DNA of 64,000 bases from Actinoplanes octamycinicus (GCF_014205225.1 NZ_JACHNB010000001.1:1550001-1614000), one strand, 5' to 3'. Shown: positions 42,963-51,997, counted from the first letter of the stretch. Notes: generated from the letters alone by a model not told the origin. Translations and numbers: made by a program.

Positions 42963-43637
42963 TCACTCCGCAGAGGGAGACGGCTCCCCGGCGACGACCA
43001 GACCGGACTCGTAAGCGGCCACCACGGCCTGCGCCCGGTCGCGCAGCCCGAGCTTGGCCAGCACGCTGCTGACGTGGGTTTTCACCGTGTGCTCGCTGAC
43101 CACCAGGGTGGCCGCCATCTCGGCGTTGGTCAGGCCGCGGCCGAGCAGCCGCAGCGCCTCGTGCTCGCGCGGGGTGAGCCGGTCCAGCCCGGTCCAGCCG
43201 GCGGTGGCCGGCGCCGGCTGCCGGCGGACCGCGGTCTCGATCAGCCGGGTGGTGACCGCCGGGGCCAGCAGCGACTCGCCGGCCGCCACCACCCGGACCG
43301 CGTGCACCAGCTCGGCGCGGCGCACATCCTTGAGCAGGAAGCCGCTCGCGCCGGCTCGGAGCGCGTCATAGACGTAGTCGTCCTGCCCGAAAGTGGTCAG
43401 CATGAGCACGCGCACCGGCTCGTCGCGCAGCCGCCGGGTCGCCTCGATGCCGTCCATCCCGGGCATCCGGATGTCGAGCACCAGCACGTTCGGGGCGTGC
43501 TCGCGGACCGCGGCGACCGCCTCGGCGCCGTCCGCCGCCTCGGCCACCACGGTCATGTCCGGCTCGTTGTCCAGGATCATCGCGAAGGCGCCGCGGACCA
43601 GTTCCTGATCATCCGCGACCACGATCCGGATGCTCAT
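42963..43637 (-). CDS. NarL/LuxR-family response regulator
   Basis: 224 residues. Receiver with Asp9/Asp10, phosphoacceptor Asp55 (VLVLDIRMPGMDG) and Lys in GFLLKDV; LuxR-type HTH LTPREHEALRLLGRGLTNAEMAATLVVSEHTVKTHVSSVLAKLGLRDRAQAVVAA. The ATG overlaps the stop of the histidine kinase gene (ATGA), so the two are made together. Targets are not shown; the hydrolase gene 58 bases downstream on the same strand is a candidate. Confidence 0.93.
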   Translation of the reverse strand: MSIRIVVADDQELVRGAFAMILDNEPDMTVVAEAADGAEAVAAVREHAPNVLVLDIRMPGMDGIEATRRLRDEPVRVLMLTTFGQDDYVYDALRAGASGFLLKDVRRAELVHAVRVVAAGESLLAPAVTTRLIETAVRRQPAPATAGWTGLDRLTPREHEALRLLGRGLTNAEMAATLVVSEHTVKTHVSSVLAKLGLRDRAQAVVAAYESGLVVAGEPSPSAE

Positions 43638-44767
43638 CGGGCCACCTCCACAGCCTTGCCGGGCAGGCTCGCCCGGACCTCGAATCCCCGGCCGCCGGGC
43701 GCCGGGCCGGTCGTCGCGGAGCCGCCGCAGGACGCCGCGCGCTCCCGGATGCCGATCAGCCCGTGCCCGTGCCCGCCGGTCCGCTGCGGACCGCGGCCGT
43801 CGTCGGTCACCGTGATCACCAGCGGGTCGACGCGCCAGTCCAGGGTCACCGCCACGGTCCGGGCCCGCGCGTGCTTGAGCACGTTGGTCAGCGCCTCCTG
43901 GACGATCCGGTAGGCGGCGACCTCGGCGTCCGGCGTCACCTCGCCGGGCTGACCGAGAACGGTCAGGGTGACCGGCGTACCGGCCCGGGACACGCTGTCG
44001 ACCAGGGCGGGGATCTCGGCGAGTGTCGGCTGCGGCGCGCGGGCGCCCTCGCCGCCGGCGTCCAAGACGCCGAGGATCCGGCGCAGCTGGGCCATCGCCT
44101 CGCGGCCGGCCGCGGCGATCGCGTCGAAAGCCTCCTCGGTACGGGCCGGCCCCTGCTTCATCAGCACCGGGCCGGCCTCCGCCTGGGCGATCGTGATGCT
44201 CACCGCGTGGGCCAGGATGTCGTGCATGTCCCGGGCGATCCGGGACCGCTCCCGCTCGGCCTCCAGCTCCCGTTCCCGCTCCAGGTGCCGGGCCCGTTCC
44301 TGCAGCGTGCGGACCTCCTCCTGGCGGTTCGCCCAGGCCCGGCCGGCCACGTAGGCGGTGGTCCAGAGCAGCAGTCCGCGGGCCGCCGTCTCGATCGAGC
44401 CGGTCAGCAGGAACGCACCCCAGCCGATGATCACGATGGCGGTGATCCGCTGCCAGCGCGGCGCCTGCGCGGCCACGGTGAACATGGCGATCAGCGCGCC
44501 GTACCAGAGCGGCTGCCGCGGGCCACCCGGCGCCAGGTCGTAGCCGGCCGCGGCGATCTCGGTGACCAGCAGCACCAGGAACGGCGCCCGCCGCCGCCAG
44601 ATCACCGGCACCGAGACGGCGACGGCGATCGCGTAGGCCGGGAGCGGCCAGTGCCGATCGCCGGAGAGGAACGGCGCGAGCTGGGCGATCAGCGCGATCA
44701 CCATGAGACCGGCGTCGACTGCTGGGGGTGGCAGGCCGCGGACCCGGGCCAGAACTCGCTCGTACAC
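43634..44767 (-). CDS. NarL-partner sensor histidine kinase (HisKA_3 type)
   Basis: About 377 residues: four or five membrane segments in the first 150 residues with almost no external loops, a coiled coil (EEVRTLQERARHLERERELEAERERSR), the HisKA_3 phospho-site RDMHDILAHAVS and an ATPase domain (EALTNVLKHARA, DDGRGP, HGLIGIRERA). GTG 44767 is the best start; the frame remains open far upstream, but that part reads antisense through the divergent DM13 gene. It belongs to the group of actinobacterial kinases that sense membrane-near signals. Confidence 0.9.
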   Translation of the reverse strand: MYERVLARVRGLPPPAVDAGLMVIALIAQLAPFLSGDRHWPLPAYAIAVAVSVPVIWRRRAPFLVLLVTEIAAAGYDLAPGGPRQPLWYGALIAMFTVAAQAPRWQRITAIVIIGWGAFLLTGSIETAARGLLLWTTAYVAGRAWANRQEEVRTLQERARHLERERELEAERERSRIARDMHDILAHAVSITIAQAEAGPVLMKQGPARTEEAFDAIAAAGREAMAQLRRILGVLDAGGEGARAPQPTLAEIPALVDSVSRAGTPVTLTVLGQPGEVTPDAEVAAYRIVQEALTNVLKHARARTVAVTLDWRVDPLVITVTDDGRGPQRTGGHGHGLIGIRERAASCGGSATTGPAPGGRGFEVRASLPGKAVEVAR

Positions 44768-44891
44768 GACAAGATTCTGACGTACGCCGATGTCCCCCGG
44801 CTGCCCCGCTCGGTCGCCGGTTCCCGTGGTAAGCGGTTCGTAAGCACCGCGGGTCTGTCGCACCCGGCCGGCCCTCGGTTGACTGAGAACC

Positions 44892-45449
44892 GTGATTCGC
44901 GGACTGCTCACCAAGCCGGCCACCTGGATCGTCGTCGCGCTGCTCAGCGCCGGAGCGCTGTACTGGTTCCAGCCGTGGCGGCTGGTCACCGACACGACCG
45001 TGACGGACACCCTGGCCGTCGTCGCCCCACCCTCAGCCCCCGCCTCCGCCGACGCCTCGGTCGCCGCCGCCCCCTCGGCCGCGGCTCCGGCCGTCGCCGT
45101 CGTGGTGGCGCAGGGGTCGTTCACCACCCACGAGCACGACACCACCGGCGCCGCCCGGGTGGTCCGCAAGCCCGACGGCAGTCACCAGCTGGAGCTGGTC
45201 GGCCTGGACACCAGCGACGGCCCGGACCTGCGGGTCTGGCTCTCCGACCAGCCGGTCCGGGAGGGCGCCGACGGCTGGCACGTGTTCGCCGACGGCAAGC
45301 ACCGCGAACTCGGCCGGCTCAAGGGCAACCACGGCGACCAGGTCTACCCGATCCCGCCCGGCGTCGACCCGGCCGACTTCCGCAGCGTCACCATCTGGTG
45401 CAAACGCTTCTCGGTCTCCTTCGGCGCCGCCGCGCTCACCACCACCTGA
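44892..45449 (+). CDS. Membrane-anchored DM13-domain protein
   Basis: 185 residues: one N-terminal membrane helix (about 9-27), an Ala/Pro-rich spacer and a DM13 domain (QGSFTTHEHDTTGAARVVRKPDGSHQLELVGLDTSDGPDLRVWLSD ... VTIWCKRFSVSFGAAAL). DM13 has been proposed as an electron-transfer or redox domain with a conserved Cys, here in WCKRF. It faces the outside. Divergent from the histidine kinase gene; the product may be that system's target. A strong bidirectional hairpin follows. Confidence 0.85.
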   Translation: MIRGLLTKPATWIVVALLSAGALYWFQPWRLVTDTTVTDTLAVVAPPSAPASADASVAAAPSAAAPAVAVVVAQGSFTTHEHDTTGAARVVRKPDGSHQLELVGLDTSDGPDLRVWLSDQPVREGADGWHVFADGKHRELGRLKGNHGDQVYPIPPGVDPADFRSVTIWCKRFSVSFGAAALTTT

Positions 45450-45492
45450 CCCGCCCCGCCCCGCGACGAACCGGCCGCGCCGGCCGTTCCCA

Positions 45493-45531
45493 GGACACCC
45501 TGATCAGCGACGAGAACTGATCAGGGTGTCC
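45493..45531. terminator. Bidirectional terminator between convergent genes
   Basis: A perfect 15-bp stem (GGACACCCTGATCAG arm) with a 9-base loop, placed between the ends of the DM13 gene (plus) and the Ig-like copy 4 gene (minus). Confidence 0.85.
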
Positions 45532-45539
45532 GTCGTCAC

Positions 45540-47804
45540 CTAGCGCCGGTAGGTGCGGGTCGGGCTGTACTTGACGTTGCCCGCCTTGTCGTAGGCCCGC
45601 AGCCGCACGGTGAACTTCTTGCCGTACTTCTTCGGGTTCAGCGTGAACGCGTAGCCGGCCCTCGTGTCGGTGGCCACCACCTTGCCGTTGACCAGCAGCT
45701 GCACCTTGGCGACGCGGTTCCGGTCGCTCGCCGAGGCCTTGACGGTCACGCTCCTGGTCAGCTTCGACTTGTTCTTCGGCGCCTTGGTGATGGTGAGCGC
45801 GGGGGCGGTGTTGTCGACGATCACCGTTCGGGTCAGGCTCGCCTCGTTGCCCAGCTTGTCGACGGAGAGCCAGGTGATCGTCCGGGCGCCGTCCTTGCCG
45901 GCCGCCACCCGTACCGAAGTCGCCGTGCCGCTCGTGCCCTTCAGACTGGCGACCGCGACGCCGTGCTCGTCCCACGCCTTGACCGAGGTGACGTACGAAC
46001 TGCCCCGGATGAGCGCGTTCGGCCCGGGCGTGACGGTCATCAGGGGACCGGTCTTGTCGATGCCCACCCGGAACGACTTGATCGCCGTATTGCCCGCCGT
46101 GTCCCAGACCTGCAGCTGCACGGTCGCGGTCGCAGCGGTGATGGTCCGCGCGTCCCAGGAGAAAGCTGGGGCGTTCGACTTCAGAACGCCGTCGACCGTC
46201 CACTCGGTCCGGGCGACCGGCGAGTCGCTCTGGACCGTCGGCTTCAGGATGCTGACCGCGCCGACCCAGCCCGTGCCGGTGTCCAGCCGGATCGTCGAGT
46301 ACAAGCCGACGAAGTCCACCTGCTCGATGACCGGCGCCCGGTCGTCCAGGACATAGTCGGTCGTGAGCGTGGTGGTGTTGCCGGCCAGGTCCTGGAGGAC
46401 GAACCGCGGGAAGGCCGCACCGGGAGCTGCGTTCCACGTGTAGGCCCACGGCGCGTCCGGCAGCGACGTGCGCTTCCCGCCGTCGATCACCTCGACGCGC
46501 CAGACGTCGCCGGGCACATCGGTCAGGGTGATCGTGGTCGGTCCGCTGCGCACCGATGAGCCGGCCGCCGGCGAGAAGCCCGCGGTCGGCAGCACGTTGT
46601 CGACGTGCACCTTGACCGACTTCTCAGCGACGTTGCCCGCGGCGTCGGTGGCCCGCACCGTGACCGTGGCGTCGGTGTCGTTGCGCAGACCCGCCAGTGA
46701 CACCTGGCAGCCGGTCTCCCGGATGCAGGTCGCCTCGAGCGAGCCGTTGACGGTCGCCGTCAGCTCGGTGACGCCGACGTTGTCCGAGGCCGCCGGGTGG
46801 AAGACGAGGTGCGCGGGAGCCAGCTGACCGTCGAGGAGGCCGGTGTTCGCGATCACCGGCTTGGTCTGATCGGTGTCGCCCGTGGCCGGGTTCGCCACCA
46901 GCAGCGCCGTGTCGTTGGCATCGTTCCGGTCGGCGACGCGGACGCACTGGCAAGGGGGGTTCACCTCGACCGTGCCCTGCGCGTCCGGCACCACCTTGTC
47001 GATCTCCAGGGTGAAGGTCCAGGTGGACGTCGTACCGGCCGGGAAGCGGAGCGGCGCCGAACAGGAGTAGTGCGCGGCGTCGCCACGGCGGCAACCCGGA
47101 GCGCTGACCACCGAGGTGCCGGCCGGGAGTGTCACCTCGACGTCGGCGAGCGAGCTGCCGCCCCCGGACGCGTCGAGCGACGCCGGGCCGTCGTTGCGCA
47201 CGCCGACCGTGGCCTGCACCTGATCGCCGGCCGCGCCGGAGACCGCGTCGCCGATCGCCACCAGGTCCACGCCGTTCGTGCCGGTCACCGCGACGTCGAC
47301 GGTCTGGAGCGAGCCGCTCTCGCTCTCGCCGGCCCGGTCGCCCTCGTGCAGTGGGAGTACGCCGCCGGTGCCCGCGGTGCCCGCGCCGGGCCCGCCGCCG
47401 GTCTGCCAGGCGAACTGGCCGCTCAGCCGGCCGGGCGCGTAGGTGTCCGCGCGGACCTGGTACGGCAGGACGACCCGGTAGCTCTTGCCCGGTTCCAGCG
47501 ACTCGTCGAAGGTGCAGGAGGTCGGCGTTCCCTGGCTGTTGTAGTAGCAGTTGGAGAACTGCTCGGTGGGCTCGAAGCCCCGATCGGTGTACAGCGTGAC
47601 GCCGACACCGCGCAGCGCCGTGGCGCCGGTGTTGGTCACCGACAGGGTGACCTCGAAGTCATCGCCCAGCGCCGCGCTGAGTTCCTGGGGCGCTCCGGCG
47701 AGCAGGACCGGGCCGGTGGCCGCGAGGGCCGGGGCGGCCAGCACGGACGACGCCACGGCGGCAGTCGTCCCGGCCAGCGCCCAGCGAAGAAGAGAGTGCG
47801 TCAA
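45540..47804 (-). CDS. Large secreted Ig-like repeat protein, family copy 4
   Basis: 754 residues, the largest of the four related proteins here. Signal peptide (to about 28, APALAATG); two N-terminal CARDB/DUF11-like beta domains (FEVTLSVTNTGATALRGVGVTLY... and VDLVAIGDAVSGAAGDQVQATVGVRNDGP...) absent from the other copies; about five Ig-like units with DN(V/T)xP borders; and the common basic tail (NPKKYGKKFTVRLRAYDKAG, RTYRR). Cys pairs in the N-terminal half suggest disulfides. TTG start at 47804 with AAAGGAA seven bases upstream. Extracellular; function unknown. Confidence 0.85.
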   Translation of the reverse strand: MTHSLLRWALAGTTAAVASSVLAAPALAATGPVLLAGAPQELSAALGDDFEVTLSVTNTGATALRGVGVTLYTDRGFEPTEQFSNCYYNSQGTPTSCTFDESLEPGKSYRVVLPYQVRADTYAPGRLSGQFAWQTGGGPGAGTAGTGGVLPLHEGDRAGESESGSLQTVDVAVTGTNGVDLVAIGDAVSGAAGDQVQATVGVRNDGPASLDASGGGSSLADVEVTLPAGTSVVSAPGCRRGDAAHYSCSAPLRFPAGTTSTWTFTLEIDKVVPDAQGTVEVNPPCQCVRVADRNDANDTALLVANPATGDTDQTKPVIANTGLLDGQLAPAHLVFHPAASDNVGVTELTATVNGSLEATCIRETGCQVSLAGLRNDTDATVTVRATDAAGNVAEKSVKVHVDNVLPTAGFSPAAGSSVRSGPTTITLTDVPGDVWRVEVIDGGKRTSLPDAPWAYTWNAAPGAAFPRFVLQDLAGNTTTLTTDYVLDDRAPVIEQVDFVGLYSTIRLDTGTGWVGAVSILKPTVQSDSPVARTEWTVDGVLKSNAPAFSWDARTITAATATVQLQVWDTAGNTAIKSFRVGIDKTGPLMTVTPGPNALIRGSSYVTSVKAWDEHGVAVASLKGTSGTATSVRVAAGKDGARTITWLSVDKLGNEASLTRTVIVDNTAPALTITKAPKNKSKLTRSVTVKASASDRNRVAKVQLLVNGKVVATDTRAGYAFTLNPKKYGKKFTVRLRAYDKAGNVKYSPTRTYRR

Positions 47805-48048
47805 CGGGTTCCTTTCGAACCAACCCGGAAAGACCTTCGGGACCCGAAGATCGAAGTAGACGCATCCTAGGAGACCGCGGTCGCCCGCGTTGCCCCTCAG
47901 CGACTGCGCCGGGTCCTGCCGGGCTCGGGGGAGGGCTTCGGCGCGCCTCGTCGCCGTTGAATCACCTCACGGGATGTAGCAACCCGGGGCGGTGCCGCAC
48001 ATGTACGTCCCGGATGCACCCGGCATCCCGGACCACAGGGAGCGGCCG

Positions 48049-49206
48049 ATGACCTCGACCACCCGTGAACGACCGGCCACCCCGGTGCCGCGGATCGGCG
48101 CGCCGGCCCGGCGGGCATCGCGACTGTCGGCGTTGGACGGCTTGCGGCTGCTGTGCGCACTGGCCGTGGCCGGCTATCACTTCGGCTGCTCCTGGCGGCT
48201 GGACGGCATCCATCCCCCGGCCCACCACCTCCCGGACGCCGCGCCGGTGCTGATCTACGGGTTCCTCGGGGTGGAGACCTTCTTCCTGATCAGCGGCTTC
48301 GTCATCCTGATGAGCGGCTGGGGACGCACGGTCCGCGGGTTCGCCGCGTCCCGCGCCGCCCGGCTCTACCCGGCGTTCTGGGCGTGCGTGCTGGTCACCA
48401 GCGTGGTGGCCACGCTCCTGCCGATCGACGGCGGGCTGCCGTTCGCCCGGCTGCCCGGCCCGGACGACGTACTGATCAATCTGACCATGCTGGCGGAGCC
48501 GCTGAACACGCCGCTGGTCGACACCGTCTACTGGACGCTCTGGTACGAGCTGCGCTTCTACCTGATCGTCGCGTGCCTGATCGGCGGCGGGCTCACCGAC
48601 CGGCGGGTGAAGCTCTTCGCCACCGGTTGGCTGCTGACGGCGGTGGTGCTGCCCGCCTTCCCGGGCGCCGCGCTGGCCCAGGTCGTGATGCCGGACTTCG
48701 CGCCGTACTTCATCGCCGGGATGACGATGTTCCTGCTCCGCCGCGATCGGCGGGACCCGTGGCTGTGGGGCCTGCTGCTCGCCTGCTGGCTGCTCGGTCT
48801 GCACCGGGTGCACGGCCGGGTGCTGGACCTCGACCCGGGTTTCGCGGTGCCGGCCTGGCCCGCCTATGCCACGCTCACCGCCGTGTTCCTGCTTCTGCTC
48901 GCCGTCGCGCTCGGCGCCACCGACCGGCTCCGGCTGCCCGGGCTGGCCACGGCCGGCGCGCTGACGTACCCGTTCTACCTGCTCCATCAGCGGGCCGGGT
49001 ACAGCCTGATCCGTACCGTGTCGGAAGCGACCGGATGGGGTGCCGGGACGGTCATCGCCGGGGTCGTCCTGGCTCTGCTCGGCATAGCCTGGGCGGTGCA
49101 CCGCTTCATCGAGCGCCCGCTGGCACCGGTGCTCAACGGATTCCTCGGTGAGCGACGCAGACCACATGTAGCAGCACCGGCGCGGCCGGACATGAGGGAA
49201 GTATGA
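48049..49206 (+). CDS. Acyltransferase-3 family membrane protein (OafA/YrhL type)
   Basis: 385 residues with about ten membrane segments. Family signs: LSALDGLRLLCALAVAGYHFG (the His of the H-x-F/W type active site), GFLGVETFFLISGFVI, RAARLYPAFWACVLV and WTLWYELRFYLIVA, ending with FIERPL. These proteins move acyl groups (often acetyl) onto sugars or other molecules at the membrane. ATG 48049 has GGGAG upstream. The last codons overlap the following sigma factor gene (ATGA), a noteworthy coupling of an envelope enzyme with a sigma factor. Confidence 0.9.
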   Translation: MTSTTRERPATPVPRIGAPARRASRLSALDGLRLLCALAVAGYHFGCSWRLDGIHPPAHHLPDAAPVLIYGFLGVETFFLISGFVILMSGWGRTVRGFAASRAARLYPAFWACVLVTSVVATLLPIDGGLPFARLPGPDDVLINLTMLAEPLNTPLVDTVYWTLWYELRFYLIVACLIGGGLTDRRVKLFATGWLLTAVVLPAFPGAALAQVVMPDFAPYFIAGMTMFLLRRDRRDPWLWGLLLACWLLGLHRVHGRVLDLDPGFAVPAWPAYATLTAVFLLLLAVALGATDRLRLPGLATAGALTYPFYLLHQRAGYSLIRTVSEATGWGAGTVIAGVVLALLGIAWAVHRFIERPLAPVLNGFLGERRRPHVAAPARPDMREV

Positions 49207-49781
49207 GACGACCACCCTCGGACGCCGAGACCGCTTATCGCGAGCTGTTCGAGGCGGCGTACGACGACCTGCTCTGTTTCGTCGAACGCCGCACCCACCC
49301 CGCGGTCGCCGACGACGTGGTCGCCGAGGTGTTCCTCACCGCGTGGCGCCGCTTCGACGACGTGCCCGGCCCGCTGAGTGATGCCCGCGCCTGGCTGTTC
49401 ACCGCCGCCTACCACGTGTTGCGCAACCGGCAGCGCAGTGAGCAGCGGCAGCAGAACCTCACGCTGCGGATCCTGCGCGAGCCGGACGATCCGGGGCACG
49501 CCGAGGCCGACGGGGTGGCCGCCCGGGTCGACCTGGTCCGGGCCTGGCACCGCCTGTCCGTGAAGGACCAGGAGGTGCTCACGCTCACCGTCTTCGAGGG
49601 CCTGACCGGAACCCAGGCGGCCCGGCTGCTGAACATCTCCCGGCCGGCGTTCAGTCTGCGGCTGCTCCGGGCCCGCCGCCGGCTGCACCAGCTGTTACGC
49701 CCGCACCTCGACCTCGACGCCCGGATGTCCGAAACCCCGCCACCGGCCCAGCCCAGCACCGCAGCAGGAGTCTCCGCATGA
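49203..49781 (+). CDS. ECF RNA polymerase sigma factor
   Basis: 192 residues: region 2 (YRELFEAAYDDLLCFVERRTHPAVADDVVAEVFLTAWRRF) and region 4 (LSVKDQEVLTLTVFEGLTGTQAARLLNISRPAFSLRLLRARRRLHQLL), followed by a short tail. It overlaps both neighbours by 4 bases, so acyltransferase, sigma and membrane protein form one translationally coupled operon. It probably answers to the membrane protein encoded next. Confidence 0.9.
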   Translation: MRRPPSDAETAYRELFEAAYDDLLCFVERRTHPAVADDVVAEVFLTAWRRFDDVPGPLSDARAWLFTAAYHVLRNRQRSEQRQQNLTLRILREPDDPGHAEADGVAARVDLVRAWHRLSVKDQEVLTLTVFEGLTGTQAARLLNISRPAFSLRLLRARRRLHQLLRPHLDLDARMSETPPPAQPSTAAGVSA

Positions 49782-50566
49782 CCTCGCACCGCGATCTCGA
49801 CCAGATCCTGCGCAACGCGGCCGAACCGGTGGCCCCGCGCGGCCGGCAACCGCTCGCGCAGCAACTCCTCGACGACATCGTGCGCACCGACCCGACCACC
49901 CCGGCCGCGCCGGTCACGATGACCGCGCGGACCCGGCGCCCGCGACTGGCCCTGGCCGGGGCGGCACTCGTGCTGGCCGCCGCCGCGGTGTTCACCGTCA
50001 ACGCCGTCGGCGCGGACGGCGCGTACGCCTCCTGGACCAACGACCCGAGCCCGCTGCCCGCCAGCGAGGCGCAGAGCATCGCGGCCCGCTGCGTCCCCGC
50101 CGGCACGCAGAGTGCTCAGGTCGCGATCGGCGAGCGGCGCGGGGAGTACGCGTACGTCAACGTCCGCACCGCCGACGGCAGCATCACCTGCTTCCGGGAC
50201 CACGACGGCCGGGTGCACGACACCAGCGTCCTGGCCTCACCGGTCGACGCCGCCCTGCTCGGCACCCGGGGCATCGAGCTGTACGCCTGGCCCCAGCTGC
50301 ACACCGAGGAGGGATACGCGCGGCTGATGGCCGGCCGTCTCGGCACCCAGGTGAAGGCCGTCGAGGTCACCGTCCGGCACCAGGACGGGACGTCCGGGCC
50401 GGCGATCCGGGCGACGGTGAGCGACGGCTACTTCGCCGCCTGGTACCCGGAGGGACTCGAGGAGTCGAACACCAACAGCACCTCGCTGACCCTGCGGCTC
50501 GCCGACGGCAGCACCGTCGGCGGCCTGGCCGCCCGCGACCTCATGGAGGAGCCGATGCTGAACTGA
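49778..50566 (+). CDS. Single-pass membrane protein, probable regulator of the adjacent sigma factor
   Basis: 262 residues: a cytoplasmic N-terminus of about 60 residues (RDLDQILRNAAEPVAPRGRQPLAQQLLDDIVRTDP), one membrane helix (about 62-80) and an external domain of 180 residues with two Cys (AARCVPAG and ITCFRDHDG). The layout fits an anti-sigma factor, though there is no zinc motif. It overlaps the sigma gene by ATGA. Role inferred from layout and position. Confidence 0.72.
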   Translation: MTSHRDLDQILRNAAEPVAPRGRQPLAQQLLDDIVRTDPTTPAAPVTMTARTRRPRLALAGAALVLAAAAVFTVNAVGADGAYASWTNDPSPLPASEAQSIAARCVPAGTQSAQVAIGERRGEYAYVNVRTADGSITCFRDHDGRVHDTSVLASPVDAALLGTRGIELYAWPQLHTEEGYARLMAGRLGTQVKAVEVTVRHQDGTSGPAIRATVSDGYFAAWYPEGLEESNTNSTSLTLRLADGSTVGGLAARDLMEEPMLN

Positions 50567-50636
50567 ACGGACCGGCTCGGGGGCGCCTCACGAGTTCGCG
50601 AAAAGAAGTGCATCCATCCGATCGGGAGCGAGCGAA

Positions 50637-50672
50637 GTACGGGTTGGTGGCTGTCGGAGCCACCGCCCGTAC
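50637..50672 (+). other. 5'-UTR hairpin ahead of the fasciclin gene
   Basis: GTACGGG-TT-GGTGGC, a 7-base loop, then GCCACC-G-CCCGTAC: a stem with a small internal bulge ending 21 bases before the ATG, just ahead of the GGAAAGAGG ribosome site. It could stabilise the mRNA or tune translation. Confidence 0.5.
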
Positions 50673-50693
50673 CGATCGGAAAGAGGCTCGAAG

Positions 50694-51347
50694 ATGAGGT
50701 TCAGCCGTCTCGGCAAGCAGGCCGCCGCTGTCGCCACCGCCGCGATCGTCGCCTCCGCTCTGGGCGCCGCGCCCGCGCAGGCCGCCGGCAAGAAGCCGCT
50801 CAAGACCAAGTCGCTCGCCGCGGTGCTGACCGCGGACAAGAGCGGCTTCGACCACAACGGCCACGACTACGACATCCTGACGGCCGCGGTGAAGGCGGTT
50901 CTCAAGGCCAAGCCGGGCAGCAAGGTCGCGGTGCTGGCCGACGGCAAGACGCCGGTCACCGCGTTCCTGCCCAACGACCGGGCGTTCCAGCTGCTGGTCA
51001 AGGACATCACCAAGGCCAAGCGGCTGCCGGGTGAGAAGAAGGCGTTCACCGCGGTTGCCGGCCTGGGCATCGACACCGTCGAGGCGGTGCTGCTGTACCA
51101 CGTGGTGCCGGGCGCCACGATCACCAAGAAGGCGGCGCTGAAGTCGGACAACGCCAAGCTGGCCACCGCGGCGGGTTCGACGATCAAGGTCAACGTGTAC
51201 GGGCCGCGCTGGCACAAGCGGATCTCGCTGATCGACGCCGACCGCAGCGACCGCAACCCGCGCATCAACCGCTTCGACATCAACAAGGGCAACAAGCAGA
51301 TCGCGCACGGCATCGACCGGGTCCTGCGCCCGATCAACCTCCCCTGA
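50694..51347 (+). CDS. Secreted fasciclin (FAS1) domain protein
   Basis: 217 residues: a Sec signal peptide (to about 30, APAQAAG) and a single FAS1 domain with the two conserved blocks (TAFLPNDRAFQLLVKDI and VEAVLLYHVVPGATITK) and the C-terminal IAHGIDRVLRPINLP. FAS1 domains mediate adhesion between cells or to the matrix. The GGAAAGAGG ribosome site is strong. In actinomycetes FAS1 proteins are often targets of ECF sigma factors, and one lies 1 kb upstream. Confidence 0.9.
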   Translation: MRFSRLGKQAAAVATAAIVASALGAAPAQAAGKKPLKTKSLAAVLTADKSGFDHNGHDYDILTAAVKAVLKAKPGSKVAVLADGKTPVTAFLPNDRAFQLLVKDITKAKRLPGEKKAFTAVAGLGIDTVEAVLLYHVVPGATITKKAALKSDNAKLATAAGSTIKVNVYGPRWHKRISLIDADRSDRNPRINRFDINKGNKQIAHGIDRVLRPINLP

Positions 51348-51362
51348 TCCTTACTCCTCAGC

Positions 51363-51400
51363 ACGGCCCGGGCGGGAGACGCAGCTCCCACCCGGGCCGT
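51363..51400 (+). terminator. Hairpin terminator after the fasciclin gene
   Basis: A 16-bp stem with one mismatch (ACGGCCCGGGcGGGAG arm) and a 6-base loop, 15 bases after the stop codon, followed by CCCTTTG. Confidence 0.82.
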
Positions 51401-51427
51401 CCCTTTGTGCGGCGCTGTGCACCACGG

Positions 51428-51700
51428 TCAGCGTGTCGTCATGTGCTCCGTGCCAGGCCGGCCGGCTCCCGGCCAAAGTTTCCGGAACGGTGAGGCGATC
51501 CAGGAATTCGCGCGTCTTGGGATGCACCCGGACCGGATGTGCTGGTAGATCCCCCGCATCCGCACACCGCGGGACAGGATGCCCATGTCGTGCGGGAAGG
51601 ACGCGGCCATCGCCTGCTCCGAGGGGATGCCCGGGTGAGCGCTGAACAACTCCACCTTGCACCGGCCAGTGATGTCGGACAGGACGCTGCGCGCCCGGTC
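51428..51700 (-). pseudogene. Remnant of an HTH (LuxR-type) regulator gene, frameshifted
   Basis: The minus strand reads SDITGRCKVELFSAHPGIPSEQAMAASFPHDMGILSRGVRMRGIYQHIRS, resembling the middle of actinobacterial LuxR/TrmB-type regulators (RGVRMRxxYQH). It then continues in another frame as VHPKTREFLDRLTVPETLAGSRP. One frameshift near 51545, the loss of the 5' part at about 51700 and the loss of the HTH show that it is dead. It abuts the truncated peptide precursor. Confidence 0.5.
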
Positions 51701-51702
51701 CA

Positions 51703-51858
51703 CACACGGCCTACACCAGCACCCAGGAGATCGCTTCCGAGCTGTTCGAGGAGGCACCGGCCGCGTCGCCGGTGCTGTCCTTCATCGCCGCCTCCACCTG
51801 GGCCTACGGCGCCGGCATCGGCGGAGCGGTCAGCGTGACGGCGGCCAAGGGCTGCTGA
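51703..51858 (+). pseudogene. 5'-truncated RiPP precursor-like gene, copy 1
   Basis: Fifty-one codons reading HTAYTSTQEIASELFEEAP, AASPVLSFIAAS, TWAYGAGIGGAVSVT and AAKGC, then TGA. No start codon exists before an upstream stop at 51670. Acidic leader-like part, APAxSP motif, then a Ser/Thr/Ala/Gly-rich part ending in a single Cys. It lines up without gaps over 49 positions with the second precursor at 52304 (YT near the start, T/S positions, KGC end). It looks like a ribosomal peptide precursor whose start was lost where it meets the regulator remnant. Confidence 0.5.
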
Positions 51859-51997
51859 CCCGCTCTCCCCTGGGGTCGATGCCGTCTCCCCGTGACCGTC
51901 GACCCGATTCGATAATGAATGGCTGTCAGTCAGGTCGCCTGAGCCGGCGGCAGCACGGGCACCGGGCAGAAGCGAAACAGTTGGTTAAGGAGATCTC

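Noticed and set aside
44768..45169. N-terminal extension of the NarL-type histidine kinase
   Set aside because: It would read antisense through the DM13 gene; the kinase's first membrane segment fits GTG 44767.
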